Origin: Conexibacter arvalis
Lineage (GTDB): Bacteria; Actinomycetota; Thermoleophilia; Solirubrobacterales; Solirubrobacteraceae
NCBI RefSeq assembly: GCF_014199525.1
Contig: NZ_JACHNU010000009.1
Span: 89,350-153,349 of the forward strand
Reading direction: 5' to 3'
Length of the DNA: 64,000 nt
The translations under genes were made by a program, and so were the position numbers. This document shows positions 1 to 7,950 of the stretch, piece by piece; position 1 is the first letter of the stretch; the number at the start of each line of letters is the position of its first letter. The notes beneath the pieces are model-generated. The model searched no databases. It was not told the DNA's origin and saw only the letters and a list, made by a program, of their open reading frames with translations.

Positions 1-370
1 TAACGCGGGCGGCGCGAACGCGGGCGGCGCGAACGCGGGCGGCGCGAACGCGGGCGGCGCGAACGCGGGCGGCGCGAACGCGGGCGGCGCGAACGCGGGC
101 GGCGCGAACGCGGGCGGCGCGAACGCCGACCGCACGAGCGCGGCGGGCGCGAACGTGGACGAGGCCGCGCTCGCGGCGCGCGTCGAGCGGGTGCGCGCGG
201 CGCTCGCGCCCTCCCCCTGCGTGCTGGTCTCCGGGCCGGCGTCGCTGCGGGCGGCGGTCGATCCGTGGGGGACGGTCGCGGCGCCGCAGCTGGAGCTGAT
301 GCGGCGGGTGAAGGAGCGGTTCGACCCCGAGCGGCGCTGCAACCCCGGCCTCTTCGTCGGCGGTCTGTGA
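1..370 (+). CDS. glcE: Glycolate oxidase FAD subunit GlcE, C-terminal part
   Basis: Only the 3' end lies in the window; the frame is open from base 2 and stops with TGA at 368-370. The last 70 residues, ending in the motif RFDPERRCNPGLFVGG, match the C-terminus of FAD-linked glycolate oxidase subunit GlcE. Its stop overlaps the ATG of the iron-sulfur subunit (TGATG), so the two are translationally coupled. GlcD/E/F together oxidise glycolate to glyoxylate at the membrane. The part before the conserved tail is unusual: eight identical 15-base units encode a run of Asn-Ala-Gly-Gly-Ala pentapeptides inside the protein. The family call is firm; the role of the repeat is unknown. Confidence 0.8.
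   Translation, partial: NAGGANAGGANAGGANAGGANAGGANAGGANAGGANAGGANADRTSAAGANVDEAALAARVERVRAALAPSPCVLVSGPASLRAAVDPWGTVAAPQLELMRRVKERFDPERRCNPGLFVGGL
2..121 (+). repeat. Eight perfect 15-base tandem repeats inside glcE
   Basis: The unit AACGCGGGCGGCGCG is repeated eight times without a single mismatch, in frame, encoding (NAGGA)8. A ninth unit starting at 122 has diverged. Perfect identity at synonymous positions indicates recent slippage or expansion. The array may extend left of the window. Confidence 0.95.
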
Positions 371-1914
371 TGGCCGGCTTCGATCTCGTCCGCCGCCCCG
401 AGCCCGAGCTGATCGAGGCGTGCGTCCACTGCGGCTTCTGTCTCCCGACCTGCCCGACGTACGTCCTGTGGGGCGAGGAGGTCGACTCGCCGCGCGGCCG
501 GATCCTGCTGATGCGCGCGGCCGAGGAGGAGGGCGGCGAGCTGACCGTCGCGCAGGTCGACGCCTGGGACAACTGCCTCGGCTGCATGGCCTGCGTGACT
601 GCCTGCCCCTCGGGCGTCCAGTACGACAACCTGATCGAGGACGCGCGCGCCCAGGTCGAGCGCAACTGGGAGCGCTCCCGCGCCGACCGCCTGTGGCGAC
701 AGGCGCTGTTCGCCCTCTTCCCCCACCCCGGCCGCCTCCGCGCGCTCGCGCCGTTCGCGGCCGTCGCCCGACTCCGCCCGCCCGCGGCAGTCGTCGCCCG
801 TCTGCGCGCCCTGCGGCCGCGCGCGGCCGCGGCCCGACTCCGCCAGCCGCCGCGGGTCGTCGCCCGTCTGCGCGCCCTGCGGCCGCCCGCCGCCGCCCGA
901 CTCCGCCCGCCGCCACAGCTCGTCGCCCGCCTGCGCGCCTTCCCGCCGCTCGCCGCCGCTGCCAGCGCCCGGCCGGTCGAGCGGTTCGCCGCCCGCCTCA
1001 CGGCACCAGTCAAGCGGCTCGCCGCCCGCCTCACGGCGCCGCTCGAGCGGCTCGCCGCCTGCCTCGCGGCGTCGCTCGCCCGACCGCGTGCGCTGTTGCG
1101 GCTGGCGCCGCGCACGCCGCTGCGCGCGACCATTCGCCGCCTGCCCGAGCGGACGGCGCCGCGCACTCCCCGCCGCGGCCGCGTCGGCTTCGTGCAGGGC
1201 TGCGTCCAGCGCGTCTTCTTCGGCGAGGTCAACGCCGCGACCGTCGCCGTCCTCGCCGCCGAGGGGTACGAGGTCTTCGCCCCGCGGCTGCCCCGCTGCT
1301 GCGGCGCGCTCCAGCTCCACAGCGGCGACGCCGACCCGGCCCGCCGGCTCGCGCGCGAGACGATCGCGACCTTCGAGGGCTGCGACGCGGTCGTCGCCAA
1401 CGCCGCCGGCTGCGGCTCGGCGATGAAGGAGTACGGCCACCTGCTGCGCGACGACCCGGCGTGGGCCGAGCGGGCGCGCGCCTTCTCGGCGAAGGTCCGC
1501 GACGCGACCGAGCTGCTCGCCGAGCAGGAGCCGCGCGCCGTCCGGCATCCGCTGGAGCTGACCGTCGCCTACCACGACGCCTGCCACCTCGCCCACGCTC
1601 AGGGCGTGCGCGAGGCGCCGCGCGCGCTGCTGCGCCAGATCCCGGGCCTCGAGCTGCGCGAGCCGGCCGGCTGGGAGATCTGCTGCGGCTCGGCCGGCCT
1701 CTACAACCTGCTCGAACCGGAGCCGGCCGCGGAGCTCGGCCGCCGCAAGGCCGAGCTGCTGCTGGCGACCGGCGCCGACGTCGTCGCCGCCGCCAACCCC
1801 GGCTGCGCGCTCCAGCTCGCCGCCCACGCGCGGTCGCTCGGCCGCGACCTGGAGGTCCGCCACCCGATCGAGCTGATCGCGGCCTCCATCTCCGGCACCC
1901 CGCTCCGCCCCTGA
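370..1914 (+). CDS. glcF: Glycolate oxidase iron-sulfur subunit GlcF
   Basis: This protein of 514 residues passes electrons from the flavin subunit of glycolate oxidase to the respiratory chain. Two ferredoxin-type 4Fe-4S motifs are visible: CVHCGFCLPTCP (Cys18, 21, 24, 28) and CLGCMACVTACP (Cys69, 72, 75, 79). Two CCG domains follow, with CCG at about residues 310 and 438. The ATG overlaps the stop of glcE. GlcF is usually near 400 residues; the excess is an Ala/Arg/Pro-rich stretch at about residues 128-245, built from loose repeats of VARLRALRP and then AARLTAP, between the ferredoxin and CCG parts. The catalytic parts look intact. A strong hairpin follows the gene. Confidence 0.93.
   Translation: MAGFDLVRRPEPELIEACVHCGFCLPTCPTYVLWGEEVDSPRGRILLMRAAEEEGGELTVAQVDAWDNCLGCMACVTACPSGVQYDNLIEDARAQVERNWERSRADRLWRQALFALFPHPGRLRALAPFAAVARLRPPAAVVARLRALRPRAAAARLRQPPRVVARLRALRPPAAARLRPPPQLVARLRAFPPLAAAASARPVERFAARLTAPVKRLAARLTAPLERLAACLAASLARPRALLRLAPRTPLRATIRRLPERTAPRTPRRGRVGFVQGCVQRVFFGEVNAATVAVLAAEGYEVFAPRLPRCCGALQLHSGDADPARRLARETIATFEGCDAVVANAAGCGSAMKEYGHLLRDDPAWAERARAFSAKVRDATELLAEQEPRAVRHPLELTVAYHDACHLAHAQGVREAPRALLRQIPGLELREPAGWEICCGSAGLYNLLEPEPAAELGRRKAELLLATGADVVAAANPGCALQLAAHARSLGRDLEVRHPIELIAASISGTPLRP
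756..1090 (+). repeat. Degenerate coding repeat in glcF
   Basis: Imperfect units around GTCGCCCGTCTGCGCGCC recur, followed by units around CGGCTCGCCGCCCGCCTCAC. They encode VARLRALRP-like and RLAARLTAP-like stretches. They sit between the two conserved halves of GlcF and explain its extra length. Confidence 0.75.
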
Positions 1915-1921
1915 GCGGACC

Positions 1922-1962
1922 AGTGGCGCTTTGGGGGCGATATGCACCCCCAAGACGCCACT
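1922..1962. terminator. Bidirectional hairpin between convergent genes
   Basis: A 16-base-pair inverted repeat (AGTGGCG..TTGGGGG paired with CCCCCAA..CGCCACT) has one mismatch, one G-T pair and a 9-base loop. It lies 7 bases after the glcF stop and before the convergent permease gene, so it probably terminates both. A GACCCG hexamer is repeated just downstream (about 1970-1994). Confidence 0.75.
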
Positions 1963-1998
1963 CCTCCCCGGACCCGGACCCGGACCCGAACCCGGGCG

Positions 1999-3606
1999 TC
2001 AGGCGACCGCGGTCCGCGCCTCGCCCCGCGCCGCGCGCTCGAAGGCGAGGTCGGTCGAGGCGCAGGCGGCGCAGATCGCTGCGTGGCCGGCCGCCGGGTC
2101 GCGGTCGATCTCGCGGGCGAGGTAGGAGCGCTCGCAGGCGTGGCAGGCGATCCGCTCCTCCCACGGGTCGTCGACCTCCTCGACCGGATCGAACGGCCGC
2201 TGCATGGCCAGCCAGCCGCTGCGGGCGAAGGTCGCGAACGCCGTGTAGGAGCCGAGCGCGATCGCGAAGGTCAGCGGCAGGCCCCACGCCTCCCAGAACT
2301 GCGACCCGGCCGAGTCGGTCAGCTTCAGGACCAGCCCGACCGCAGTCGCCAGCACCCACGCCGAGATGCCGCCGGGGTTGAACGCCGGCACGCGGCCGGG
2401 GCGGAACTCGACCGCGTCGAGCGCGCGGCGGGAGCGCGCCAGGTACCAGACGTGGGCGAGCGCGACGCCGACCCAGGCGACGATCGCGATCCCCTGGTAG
2501 GCGAGCGCGTCGACGACGTAGGAGAAGACGTTCGTCAGCATCAGCGCGTAGGCGATCGCGCAGCCGCCCAGCACCCAGAAGGTGCGCGGCAGCGACAGCC
2601 GCAGCACGCGCGCCGCGAACGACTGCAGGTTGGTCGAGGCGAGGTAGAGGTTGACCGTGTTGATCCGCATCTGCGTGATCACGATCAGCAGGAAGCCGAG
2701 CAGGCCGGTCAGCTGGACGATTCTCACCGGCAGCGCCGACTCCTGGCCGGCGAGCTGCTCGAAGGTGATGCCGAAGGTCGAGACGAGCAGGATCCCGAGC
2801 AGGCCGTTGAAGCCGAACGTCAGCGCGTAGAAGGCCCAGCCGAACGTGACCTTGCGGTGGTAGCCCTCGTCCTCGGGCTTGGCCAGCCGCGCGAAGTCCA
2901 TCGTGAACAGCATCAGCACCCAGACGCCCATGTAGGCGGTGAAGGCCTGCAGCCACGGCAGCGTCGTGCCGGGCGCCGCTCTCGCCTCCGGCAGGAAGCC
3001 GTGGTAGCCCTCACTGGCGAGCGCCCACACGACGACCGCGACCAGCGCGACGACGTAGAACGGCAGCAGCGCGCCGTTGACGCGGTCCAGCAGCGCCCGC
3101 ACGCCCTTCCACACCAGCGGCACCGTCGCGAAGACGACGATCGCGTACCACAGCTTGATCGGCCCGCCGATGTAGGTCTGGGCGGCGACGGCGACGACCG
3201 AGCCCTCGAAGACGACGTAGTAGATCGCCGTCGCGGCGAAGATCGCGGTCGCGACCGCCGCGCCGACGTTGCCGAACATCGAGCGCGAGAAGAGCGCGAC
3301 CGTCAGGCCGCTGCGCGACGCCGCGCGCAGGATCACCGCGTTGATCGCCGTGTAGGCGACGATCGACAGGCCGATGCCGATCAGCGCGTTGACCGTCCCG
3401 TACGCGAGCGCGATGAACGCGGCCAGATACGGATAGAAGAACGCCGTCATCACGCCGTACCAGGCGAGCGTCAGCTTGCCGCGCTGCATCCGCCACGAGC
3501 GCGGTACGACGTGAAGGGAGTAGTCCTCCGTCGCGGCCTCCTCGACCACGCGCGGGTCGTCCCGCCGAGAGGTCGCGAGCTTCGGCAGCTCGATCGTCGA
3601 CGCCAT
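1999..3606 (-). CDS. NCS1 nucleobase/hydantoin permease with C-terminal zinc-ribbon-like tail
   Basis: This 535-residue membrane protein belongs to the nucleobase:cation symporter-1 family (cytosine, purine, allantoin or hydantoin uptake). It has about twelve hydrophobic helices and an N-terminal cytoplasmic segment rich in charged residues. It lies downstream of hyuA-hyuB on the same strand, so a hydantoin or related cyclic ureide is the most likely substrate (Mhp1-like role, inferred). AAGGAGA precedes the ATG at the proper distance. The last 55 residues are unusual: ACHACERSYL followed by ICAACAST gives two CxxC pairs in a hydrophilic tail, which looks like a small zinc ribbon. Substrate is not proven. 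Confidence 0.88.
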   Translation of the reverse strand: MASTIELPKLATSRRDDPRVVEEAATEDYSLHVVPRSWRMQRGKLTLAWYGVMTAFFYPYLAAFIALAYGTVNALIGIGLSIVAYTAINAVILRAASRSGLTVALFSRSMFGNVGAAVATAIFAATAIYYVVFEGSVVAVAAQTYIGGPIKLWYAIVVFATVPLVWKGVRALLDRVNGALLPFYVVALVAVVVWALASEGYHGFLPEARAAPGTTLPWLQAFTAYMGVWVLMLFTMDFARLAKPEDEGYHRKVTFGWAFYALTFGFNGLLGILLVSTFGITFEQLAGQESALPVRIVQLTGLLGFLLIVITQMRINTVNLYLASTNLQSFAARVLRLSLPRTFWVLGGCAIAYALMLTNVFSYVVDALAYQGIAIVAWVGVALAHVWYLARSRRALDAVEFRPGRVPAFNPGGISAWVLATAVGLVLKLTDSAGSQFWEAWGLPLTFAIALGSYTAFATFARSGWLAMQRPFDPVEEVDDPWEERIACHACERSYLAREIDRDPAAGHAAICAACASTDLAFERAARGEARTAVA

Positions 3607-3609
3607 CTC

Positions 3610-3620
3610 TGTCTCCTTGT
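3610..3620 (-). promoter_or_regulatory. Shine-Dalgarno site of the permease
   Basis: On the minus strand AAGGAGA lies 6-7 bases before the ATG at 3606. It supports this start. The 123-base gap to hyuB holds GC-rich inverted repeats but no clear promoter. Confidence 0.6.
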
Positions 3621-3729
3621 CGTCAGTGGTCGCCGGCCCCGGGCAGGGGCCGGCGCGCGCCGCCCCACACGAGCGGCGCCCGGCACTGCGAGCGGCCGGC
3701 CGCGCGCTCCTCCACGCGCGGCGGCCGGT

Positions 3730-5715
3730 TCAGGCCGCGTCGGCCCAGTGCGCGGCGCTGCGGCGGCGCAGCAGCGCGCGGTACTGCTCGGTCGTGCGCG
3801 GCAGCAGCTCGCCCGTCCCCCAGTCGAGGATCACGCCGTGGTGGCGGACGAGGTCGAGCACGTCCAGCTCGCCGTTGCGGTAGCGGGCGGCAACCTGCTC
3901 GGGGTCCTCGTCGAGCCAGCCGGGCCGCTCGGCCCGCTGGCGCTCGCGCAGCGCCGCGGTCGCCTGCTCGTCGACGCGGAAGTCGCAGATCTCCGCGTCG
4001 ACCTCCTCGACGACGACGCCGTAGTCGCGCGCCGCGCGCGCGACCGTGACGTAGCCGTCGATCACGTCCTCCAGCACCTCGGCCGGGTCGCGCTCCAGCG
4101 GGTCGCCGTAGCCGCCGCCGCCCGCGGAGGGACGCTCGAAGCGATCGCCGGGGCCGACGGCGACGCCGGAGAAGTTCGCGCCGAGGAAGCGCTCTCTCGC
4201 CGTCCCCCGGTTGAGCCAGACGCCGTGCGGCAGCGACGGCAGGCCGCCGGCGATCCCCCACGCGACCGAGCGCGAGCGGTCGCAGCAGTACGACATCACG
4301 CTGCTCTCGACGGCCGTCAGCTCGCCGCCCTTGCGGACGCCGCAGCCGCCGCGGTGGAGGCCGGGGCCGCCGGAGTCGGGGATGATCTCGTGGACGGTCG
4401 TCAGCACCGGCGTCAGCCGCTCCTGACCCTCCAGCGGCTGGACGGCGAGCCCGACGCCGAAGACCGGCGAGGTCGCGTTCTGGCCGTCCTTGCCGTTGCG
4501 GCCGCCCCAGCCGCCGGCCATCCAGTCGTACCACATGAAGTACGGCCGCTCGTCGATCCGCCCGTCGCGGCCGCCGATCAGCAGGTACTCGAGGTTGAAG
4601 CAGCAGGCCATCGCCCGCTCGGGCAGCAGCTGCGACCACAGCTCGAAGCCGGCGTTCATGATCTTCTCGTAGGCGCCCGAGACGCAGCCGGTGACGGCGT
4701 TGGGCCAGCCGGCGTTGACGACCGTCCCCTCCGGACCGACGTCGACCTTGATCGCGCGGTAGAAGCCCGAGTTGAGCGGGATCTCCGGCAGGAACGTCTT
4801 CGCCGAGGCGATCGCGCCCGAGAAGGCGACGCCGGCGCCGGAGTTGAGGAACGAGGCGATCGCCGGGTCGCTGCCCGACAGGTCGTAGCGGATCTCGTCG
4901 CCGTCGATCGTCATCTTGACGCGGATCGCGACGAGCCCCTCCCCTCTCGCGGGGTCGGCGTCGACGTGGTCCTCGGTCTCCCAGACGCCGTCGGGCAGCT
5001 CGGCGATGCGGGCGCGCGTCAGCCGCTCGACGTAGTCCTGCACCTCCGCGAAGGCGGTCGTGACGGTCGCGGTGCCGTACTTGTCGATCAGGCGGAAGAC
5101 CTCCTGCTCGGCGATCCGCGTCGCCTCGACCTGGGCGTGGCAGTCGCCGACGATGTCGCCCGGCGCGCGGGTGTTGTGGGCGACGAGCCCGATCACGTCG
5201 TGGCGCACGACGCCTCTGTCGACGATCCGCACCGGCGGGATGCGGACGCCCTCGCCGAAGTGGTCGGTCGCGGAGACGTCGAAGGAGCCGGGCGTCCCGC
5301 CGCCCATGTCGGCCCAGTGGCCGTTGGCCTGCGCCATCGCGATCAGCTCGCCGTCGACGAAGATCGGGCGGACGATCGAGACGTCGGAGAAGTGGGTGCC
5401 GCCGCGGTAGGGGTCGTTGACGGCGAAGACGTCGCCCTCGTGGATGTCGCCGGCGAAGTCCTCCAGCACCGCCTTCGCCTTCAGGTGGAGCGTGCCGACG
5501 TGGACGGCGATGTCCTGCGACCCCTGCATGATCGTGTTGCCCTCGGCGTCGCACAGCGCGCACGAGAAGTCGCGGGCGTAGATGACGAACGAGTGACAGG
5601 TGCGGAGGATCTGCTCGGCCATCTCGTCGACGAGCGTCACGAACGAGTTCTTCAGCACCTCGAAGGTGACCGGGTCGAGCGTGCCGCCCGCGGGCGTCTG
5701 CGTCTGCGAGGCCAT
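3730..5715 (-). CDS. hyuB: Hydantoinase B / oxoprolinase family protein HyuB
   Basis: This 661-residue protein belongs to the HyuB family (N-methylhydantoinase B, 5-oxoprolinase C-terminal half, acetone carboxylase alpha). It starts LDPVTFEVLKNSF, typical of the family, and contains the segments DPYRGGTHFSDV and NPGGGG-like glycine loops near the C-terminus (SAGGGGYGDP). With HyuA it forms an ATP-dependent enzyme that opens a cyclic amide ring such as hydantoin or 5-oxoproline. The frame stays open upstream of this ATG, but the start chosen is 2 bases after the hyuA stop, as expected for coupled translation. Substrate specificity cannot be read from sequence. Confidence 0.9.
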   Translation of the reverse strand: MASQTQTPAGGTLDPVTFEVLKNSFVTLVDEMAEQILRTCHSFVIYARDFSCALCDAEGNTIMQGSQDIAVHVGTLHLKAKAVLEDFAGDIHEGDVFAVNDPYRGGTHFSDVSIVRPIFVDGELIAMAQANGHWADMGGGTPGSFDVSATDHFGEGVRIPPVRIVDRGVVRHDVIGLVAHNTRAPGDIVGDCHAQVEATRIAEQEVFRLIDKYGTATVTTAFAEVQDYVERLTRARIAELPDGVWETEDHVDADPARGEGLVAIRVKMTIDGDEIRYDLSGSDPAIASFLNSGAGVAFSGAIASAKTFLPEIPLNSGFYRAIKVDVGPEGTVVNAGWPNAVTGCVSGAYEKIMNAGFELWSQLLPERAMACCFNLEYLLIGGRDGRIDERPYFMWYDWMAGGWGGRNGKDGQNATSPVFGVGLAVQPLEGQERLTPVLTTVHEIIPDSGGPGLHRGGCGVRKGGELTAVESSVMSYCCDRSRSVAWGIAGGLPSLPHGVWLNRGTARERFLGANFSGVAVGPGDRFERPSAGGGGYGDPLERDPAEVLEDVIDGYVTVARAARDYGVVVEEVDAEICDFRVDEQATAALRERQRAERPGWLDEDPEQVAARYRNGELDVLDLVRHHGVILDWGTGELLPRTTEQYRALLRRRSAAHWADAA

Positions 5716-5717
5716 CG

Positions 5718-7766
5718 TCAGCTCCCCTCCGTGATGTGCATGCGGATGTTCAGCCACTCGTCGATCTCGACCAGCACCCCGGGCGGGACGAAGGTCGTCG
5801 TGTCGAGCTGGTCGATCACCGCCGGGCCGACGAACTGGACGCCGGCCGGCAGCGCCGCGCGGTCGTAGACCGGCGTCTCCTGCGGCTCCTCCTCGCCGTC
5901 GAACCAGACCGGGCGGACGGCGGCCGGCGCCGGCAGCGACGCGCCCGCCGCGGCGTCGTTGCGCGGCAGGCGGACCTCCTCGGTGCGGCCGATCGCCGTC
6001 AGCTGGAGGCGGTACAGCTCGACCGGCGCGTCGTCGCGGCGGTAGGAGAACTCGCGCTCGTGCTCGGCGTGGAACCGCTCGACGGCCGCGGCGAGGTCGC
6101 CGCCGGACTCGACCGGGACGTCCATCGAGCGCCACTGGCCGAGGTAGCGCATCGCGATCGAGCGCTCCAGCGCGATCCGCTCGTCGCCGACGCCCTCGTC
6201 CCTCAGCAGCCTGCGGCCCTCGGTCTCCAGCCGGCCGAACGCCTCCTCGAGCGCGTCGGGATCGGCGGCGTCGGCGGGCGTCAGGAACATCTCGGAGAGG
6301 TCGTGGCGGATGTCGACCATCAGGCAGCCGAGCGCCGACCATGCGCCGGGCCGCGGCGGCACGACGACCGTCGGGACCGACAGCTCCCTCGCCAGCGCCG
6401 CGCCGTGCAGCGCGCCGGCGCCGCCGAAGACGACGAGCGCGAACTCGCGCGGGTCGTAGCCCCGCTGGAGCGAGATCAGGCGGACGGCGTCGGCCATGTT
6501 GGCGTTGGCGACCTCGATGATCGCCTTCGCCGCCTGCTCGACGCCGAGCCCGAGCGGCTCCGCGATCCGGCTGCGGATCGCCTCGCGGGCCTTGTCGGCG
6601 TCGAGCGTCATGCCGCCGCCGACCAGCTCCGAGCCAAGGCGGCCGAGCACGAGGTTGGCGTCGGTGTTGGTCGGCTCCTCGCCGCCGGCGCCGTAGCAGG
6701 CGGGACCGGGGAGCGAGCCGGCCGACTGGGGGCCGTTGCGGAGCGAGCCGGCGCTGTCGATCGTCGCCAGCGAGCCGCCGCCTGCGCCGATCGTCAGCAC
6801 CTCGATCGACGGGAAGCAGATCGGGTAGCCGTACTCGACGAACCATTCGTTGGTGGTGCGCAGCTCGCCGTCGTGGACGAGCGAGATGTCGGTGCTCGTC
6901 CCGCCCATGTCGAGCCCGATCGCGTTCGGGTAGCCGCACAGCTCGGCGGTGTAGCGGCAGGCGACCGCGCCGGCGGCGATGCCCGACGCCGCGAGGCGGA
7001 CGGAGAGCTTGTCGACCGCCTCCGGGGTCATCACGCCGCCGCCGGAGTGGAGGATCAGCAGGTCGCCGTCGTAGCCGTCGTCCTGCAGGCGGTCCTCAAG
7101 CTCGTTGACGTAGCCGGAGACCAGCGGGGAGAGGACTGCGTTGGCGACGGTCGTCGAGAAGCGCTCGTGCTCGAACAGCTCGGGCAGGACGCCGGAGGAG
7201 GTCGAGATCGCCGCGTCGGGCAGCGCCTCGCGCAGGATCTCGGCCATCCGCTCCTCGTGCGCGGGGTTGGCGTAGGCGTTGACGAAGCAGACGGCGACCG
7301 CCTGGACGCCGCGGCGGGCGAGGATCCGGGCGACGTCGCGCGCCGCCTCCTCGTCGAGCGGCTCGACGACCCTGCCGGTCTGGTCGACGCGCTCGCCGAC
7401 CTCGAGCCGGTCGCGCCGCCTGATGTACGGCGCGGCGTTGTCCTTGTAGGCGTCCCACAGGTCGTCGCGCGTGCCGCGGCGGATCTCGATCACGTCGCGG
7501 AAGCCCTTCGTCGTGACCATCGCGGCCGGCGGCAGGCGCCGGGTGATGAGCGCGTTGGTCGCGACCGTCGTGCCGTGGCAGAAGAGCGCCACCTCGCTCA
7601 GCTCGACGCCCGCCTGCGCGACGCCTCTCAGCACGCCGTCGATCGGGTCGGGGGTCGAGGGCACCTTCGCGACGTCGAGCACCCCGCTGCCCTGGTCGAG
7701 CACGCAGACGTCGGTGAACGTCCCTCCGACGTCGACGGCGACGACCGTTCCGGTCACTCTCTCCAT
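5718..7766 (-). CDS. hyuA: Hydantoinase A / oxoprolinase family protein HyuA
   Basis: This 682-residue protein is the ATP-binding subunit partner of HyuB. The N-terminus carries the ASKHA-type phosphate loop VDVGGTFTDV (residues 9-18), and a second nucleotide-binding region reads GLDMGGTSTDISLV. The glycine-rich VFGGAGALHG segment is also typical. It is the first gene of the minus-strand operon hyuA-hyuB-permease. The divergent PucR-type regulator starts about 185 bases away and is the likely controller. The length is normal for bacterial HyuA. Whether the substrate is hydantoin, N-methylhydantoin, 5-oxoproline or another ureide is open. Confidence 0.92.
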   Translation of the reverse strand: MERVTGTVVAVDVGGTFTDVCVLDQGSGVLDVAKVPSTPDPIDGVLRGVAQAGVELSEVALFCHGTTVATNALITRRLPPAAMVTTKGFRDVIEIRRGTRDDLWDAYKDNAAPYIRRRDRLEVGERVDQTGRVVEPLDEEAARDVARILARRGVQAVAVCFVNAYANPAHEERMAEILREALPDAAISTSSGVLPELFEHERFSTTVANAVLSPLVSGYVNELEDRLQDDGYDGDLLILHSGGGVMTPEAVDKLSVRLAASGIAAGAVACRYTAELCGYPNAIGLDMGGTSTDISLVHDGELRTTNEWFVEYGYPICFPSIEVLTIGAGGGSLATIDSAGSLRNGPQSAGSLPGPACYGAGGEEPTNTDANLVLGRLGSELVGGGMTLDADKAREAIRSRIAEPLGLGVEQAAKAIIEVANANMADAVRLISLQRGYDPREFALVVFGGAGALHGAALARELSVPTVVVPPRPGAWSALGCLMVDIRHDLSEMFLTPADAADPDALEEAFGRLETEGRRLLRDEGVGDERIALERSIAMRYLGQWRSMDVPVESGGDLAAAVERFHAEHEREFSYRRDDAPVELYRLQLTAIGRTEEVRLPRNDAAAGASLPAPAAVRPVWFDGEEEPQETPVYDRAALPAGVQFVGPAVIDQLDTTTFVPPGVLVEIDEWLNIRMHITEGS

Positions 7767-7890
7767 GCGCTGCTCACACGTCCTCTCGGTCGTGGGCGGG
7801 CGCCACCTCCAGGCGCCCGCTCCGGCGGTGTCCGAGAGCGTGCCCGCAAACGCGGTCGTGCTTCACACGAACCTTTCGTTCACCCTCCAG

Positions 7891-7906
7891 TCACCGTCAG
7901 CGGTGA
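7891..7906. promoter_or_regulatory. Inverted repeat in hyuA-pucR divergent control region
   Basis: TCACCG-TCAG-CGGTGA is a perfect 6-4-6 inverted repeat. A second weaker one (ACGAA-CCT-TTCGT, about 7867-7879) lies just before it. Both are in the 184-base region between the divergent hyuA and PucR genes, which is less GC-rich than the flanks. A regulator-binding role is inferred from position only. Confidence 0.4.
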
Positions 7907-7950
7907 ACTGCGCGCCGGTGCGGCACACTTGTCCCGATGCGGAGCCGGCG

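Noticed and set aside
2-121. Possible CRISPR array from the tandem repeats
   Set aside because: Units are contiguous without spacers and in frame with glcE.
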